From positions 1 through 32,071 of the forward strand of contig NZ_CAJGZK010000027.1 in the NCBI RefSeq assembly GCF_904846215.1: a stretch of DNA of 32,071 nt, written 5' to 3'. Each line of letters opens with the position of its first letter. Within the stretch, counting starts at the first letter, position 1. Shown one piece after another: positions 29,763 through 32,071 of the stretch. A program made the position numbers and the translations under genes. Origin of the DNA: Psychrobacter glacincola. GTDB lineage: Bacteria; Pseudomonadota; Gammaproteobacteria; Pseudomonadales; Moraxellaceae. The notes beneath the pieces are model-generated. The model was not told the origin of the DNA. It worked only from the letters and a program-made list of their open reading frames with translations, and did not search any database.

Positions 29763-31985
29763 GTGAACGTAACCCAGATAGAAGAAATCGTTAAAAAGTT
29801 AGCTTTAGATGTCATCAATAACTCAGTCGAAAAGGATCAGTTCATATACGAGTTGATGGCAGCTTATGGGCATAGAAAGACGACAGTAAGCCGTATCAAG
29901 TCAGGTGAGCGTAACCTAGCCAAGGTCGCAGGAGAAGTCAGGGCCAAGCGCCATATCTATTTTAAGCACAGTGATAGCAATAAAGTGTTCTCAGATATCG
30001 ATGACATGAAGAAAGAGCCTTCTGTCACGCGAGAGAAGATACGCTTTATTATTGCAACTGATTTTAATCAGTTTGTAGCTATAGATACGCGTACTAATGA
30101 CACACTTGATATTGAGTTTGGTGAGCTTGGTAAACATTTCGACTTTTTCTTACCTTGGGCCGGTATGGAAAAAGCCGTATATCAAAGTGATAATCCAGCT
30201 GATGTAAAAGCAGCTGAAAAGATGGCTAAGCTGTTTGATTTGATTAAAGCAGATAATTTTAATGAAGAAAATAAAAATGATACTGCCGCACTTCATAGTC
30301 TGAACGTATTTTTAACTCGTTTGCTGTTTTGTTTTTTTGCAGAAGATACAGGTATATTTGCGGATAACCAATTTAGTGCTGAGCTTGAGTCTCATACCAA
30401 AGCAGATGGTTCTGATGTAGATAGTTACCTTAATCGTTTATTTAAAGTCTTAAATACTAACAAAGAAAATCGTCATGATTTACCAGATTATTTGGCCAAA
30501 TTTGAATACGTTAACGGTGGACTCTTTGCTGACGCTATTGCTTCACCAAAGTTCTCTACCAAGTCTCGCAGAATGCTCATTGAATGCGGTAGCGAGCTAG
30601 ATTGGTCAGATATCAACCCTGATATTTTTGGTTCTATGATTCAAGCCGTCGTACATCCTGATCAGCGTGGCGGTATGGGGATGCATTATACGTCTGTCAT
30701 CAACATCATGAAGGTGATTGAACCACTATTTCTGGATGATTTGTATGCAGAGCTAGAGAATATTGCAGAGAACATTGATCCAAAGTTAAAACCTAGCCGC
30801 CTACGTAAACTGCATGATCGCATCGCTAACATTAAAATTTTCGACCCAGCCTGTGGCTCAGGTAACTTTTTGATTATTGCTTTTAAAGAGCTTAGAAAAC
30901 TTGAGATGGAAGTCATTAAGCTACGTCAAGAGCTAGTAAAGGACGGTCAACAAGATGATTTCTTTGATGAAATTAGTCTAGATTCATCATTTTCACGAAT
31001 TAGGCTTTCTCAATTCTATGGTATAGAGCTTGATGATTTTGCTCATGAAGTAGCCATACTCTCGCTTTGGTTAGCTGAGCACCAAATGAATGTAGAATTC
31101 AAAGCGGAATTTGGAGAGTGTGAGCCAGCTCTACCATTAAGACAAAGTGGCAATATAGTACCCGGTAATGCTTTACGCATGGAATGGAAAGACATATGTA
31201 GTAATAGGTATAAAGAAGAAGTTTATGTGATAGGTAATCCTCCTTATATAGGTGAGAGTAAACAAAATGCCTCGCAGAAAAGCGATATGGCTTATGTATT
31301 TAAAGGTAAGAAAAACTATAAAAAACAAGATTATATATCTTGTTGGTTTCTAAAGGTATCCGAGTATATTTGTGAAAATACAAAAGCCGCCTTTGTTTCA
31401 ACTAGTTCCGTAACTCAAGGGATTCAAGTTGGTATGTTGTGGCCTCACTGTTTTAATAATGGAACTGAAATTATATTCGCGTATAAACCTTTTGAATGGA
31501 AGAATAGCGCTAAGGATAATGCTGGCGTTTACTGTGTAATTGTGGGACTTGGTATTATATCTAAGTCGCCTAAAAAAATATTTTCTGATACGCATATTAG
31601 AATAGTTAAATCTATAAGTCCTTACTTGGTTGAAGGGGAGTCTAAAGCTGTTATCAAGGTAAGTCGCCCTCTGTTTGACTTACCAATCGCTATGAAAGGA
31701 AACGGAGTTTACGATGGAGGATATTTTATGTTCACTCCTGAAGAAAAAAAAGATTTAATATCTGAGTTTCCTAGGTCATCAAAGTTTCTAAAAAAGGTCA
31801 CAGGCTCGAAAGAGTTTATAAGCAATACTGAAAGATGGTGTATTTGGATTAATGAAAATGATTTGAGTGAAGCAAAAAGTATACCGTTCATAGATAAAAG
31901 AATAGAGAAGGTAAAAAAATGGAGAGAGAATTCGGGAGAAACAGCGAGACCATCCCACATTCTGTGTAACTGCCCTTTAGATTAA
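29763..31985 (+). CDS. MmeI-like type II restriction-modification enzyme, 3'-truncated
   Basis: A 740-residue protein with the layout of fused methyltransferase-nuclease (MmeI-class) enzymes. It has an N-terminal MmeI_N-like part (1-150, with FDFFLPWAGMEKA and NPADVKAAEKMAKL), a helical spacer, the methyltransferase core with SAM motif FDPACGSGNFL (360-370) and catalytic NPPY (492-495), then the start of the target-recognition domain (SVTQGIQVGMLWP, NAGVYCVIVGLG). NPPY indicates adenine methylation. The family is usually 900 or more residues; here the sequence breaks after KKWRENSGETA and ends within an IS256-type element. The last residues are therefore foreign, and the enzyme has lost part of its recognition domain and C-terminus. 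The start is GTG with AAAGGA upstream. I could not locate the nuclease active-site residues with confidence. Confidence 0.85.
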   Translation: MNVTQIEEIVKKLALDVINNSVEKDQFIYELMAAYGHRKTTVSRIKSGERNLAKVAGEVRAKRHIYFKHSDSNKVFSDIDDMKKEPSVTREKIRFIIATDFNQFVAIDTRTNDTLDIEFGELGKHFDFFLPWAGMEKAVYQSDNPADVKAAEKMAKLFDLIKADNFNEENKNDTAALHSLNVFLTRLLFCFFAEDTGIFADNQFSAELESHTKADGSDVDSYLNRLFKVLNTNKENRHDLPDYLAKFEYVNGGLFADAIASPKFSTKSRRMLIECGSELDWSDINPDIFGSMIQAVVHPDQRGGMGMHYTSVINIMKVIEPLFLDDLYAELENIAENIDPKLKPSRLRKLHDRIANIKIFDPACGSGNFLIIAFKELRKLEMEVIKLRQELVKDGQQDDFFDEISLDSSFSRIRLSQFYGIELDDFAHEVAILSLWLAEHQMNVEFKAEFGECEPALPLRQSGNIVPGNALRMEWKDICSNRYKEEVYVIGNPPYIGESKQNASQKSDMAYVFKGKKNYKKQDYISCWFLKVSEYICENTKAAFVSTSSVTQGIQVGMLWPHCFNNGTEIIFAYKPFEWKNSAKDNAGVYCVIVGLGIISKSPKKIFSDTHIRIVKSISPYLVEGESKAVIKVSRPLFDLPIAMKGNGVYDGGYFMFTPEEKKDLISEFPRSSKFLKKVTGSKEFISNTERWCIWINENDLSEAKSIPFIDKRIEKVKKWRENSGETARPSHILCNCPLD

Positions 31986-32071
31986 ATGCTTACTAATACG
32001 GTCATCAAACATAATCATAAAGCGATTAAGAGCAGACGTCCAGTTACGAATGGGCATCGACCACTTTTTAG
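31947..32071 (-). mobile_element. Left-hand end of an IS256-family insertion (continues past the window)
   Basis: From about 31947 the sequence GAGACCATCCCACATTCTGT, then GTAACTGCCC, looks like an IS256-type terminal repeat. It is followed by the end of a transposase gene on the minus strand. The exact boundary within 31943-31953 is uncertain because the other end is out of view. Confidence 0.7.
31977..32071 (-). CDS. IS256-family transposase, C-terminal part only
   Basis: The minus strand encodes KKWSMPIRNWTSALNRFMIM, then FDDRISKHLI and TAA at 31977-31979. The W-x-x-P-I-R-N-W-x-x-A-L-N-x-F motif is characteristic of the C-terminus of mutator-type (IS256) transposases. The rest lies beyond the right edge. 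Its insertion explains the truncated restriction-modification gene. Confidence 0.85.
   Translation of the reverse strand, partial: KKWSMPIRNWTSALNRFMIMFDDRISKHLI

Noticed and set aside
1..32071. CRISPR array or rRNA genes
   Set aside because: No regularly spaced direct repeats and no rRNA-like sequence were seen on either strand.

Overview
The window looks like chromosomal DNA of a low-to-medium GC gammaproteobacterium of the Moraxellaceae, most likely Psychrobacter or a close relative. This rests on the style of the encoded proteins and on an Acinetobacter-type CARB beta-lactamase. It is an inference from protein character, not a database match.

Layout. (1) 1-3.7 kb: an MgtC/SapB membrane protein, then a cadmium/lead/zinc resistance pair (cadR divergent from cadA, with a clear MerR-type operator between them). 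(2) 3.8-5.3 kb: an acquired-looking module with a class A carbenicillinase of the RTG type and a small lipoprotein gene broken by an in-frame stop, bracketed by a 13-bp direct repeat. (3) 5.3-8.2 kb: an HTH-protein fragment, a 30-bp repeat matching a tRNA-Val anticodon arm, an intact IS3-family element (1309 bp, 3-bp target duplication, T TTT TTC slippage site) and a DUF4172-Fic gene. (4) 8.3-25.5 kb: a complete respiratory nitrate reduction locus. On the minus strand lie narK2, narK, narGHJI, a PpiC-type isomerase with a His-rich N-terminus, and moeA; on the plus strand lie narX, narL and a YeaR/DUF1971 gene. (5) 25.5-32.1 kb: accessory DNA with a decayed fic fragment, a MITE-like element, the 3' half of a tRNA-Val(GAC) with its terminator, a second DUF4172-Fic gene, a serine resolvase between two IS remnants, an Abi_C/HEPN-type gene divergent from an MmeI-like restriction-modification gene, and the end of an IS256-family element that truncates the latter.

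How it works together. NarX/NarL sense nitrate and probably activate narK2, narK, narGHJI and yeaR. The transporters bring in nitrate and export nitrite. NarGHI reduces nitrate with quinol, NarJ matures NarG, and MoeA inserts molybdenum into the cofactor NarG needs. However, moeA carries an in-frame TAG, and the rest of its C-terminal domain remains readable for 54 codons downstream.

The most notable large-scale structure is that the nar locus sits between two directly repeated att-like sites (28/30 identical, about 20.7 kb apart). Each is followed by the same kind of AT-rich leader with a conserved palindrome and a fic gene. The tRNA-Val 3' fragment shows that one of these sites is a real tRNA integration junction. 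A third, partial fic copy lies just inside it.
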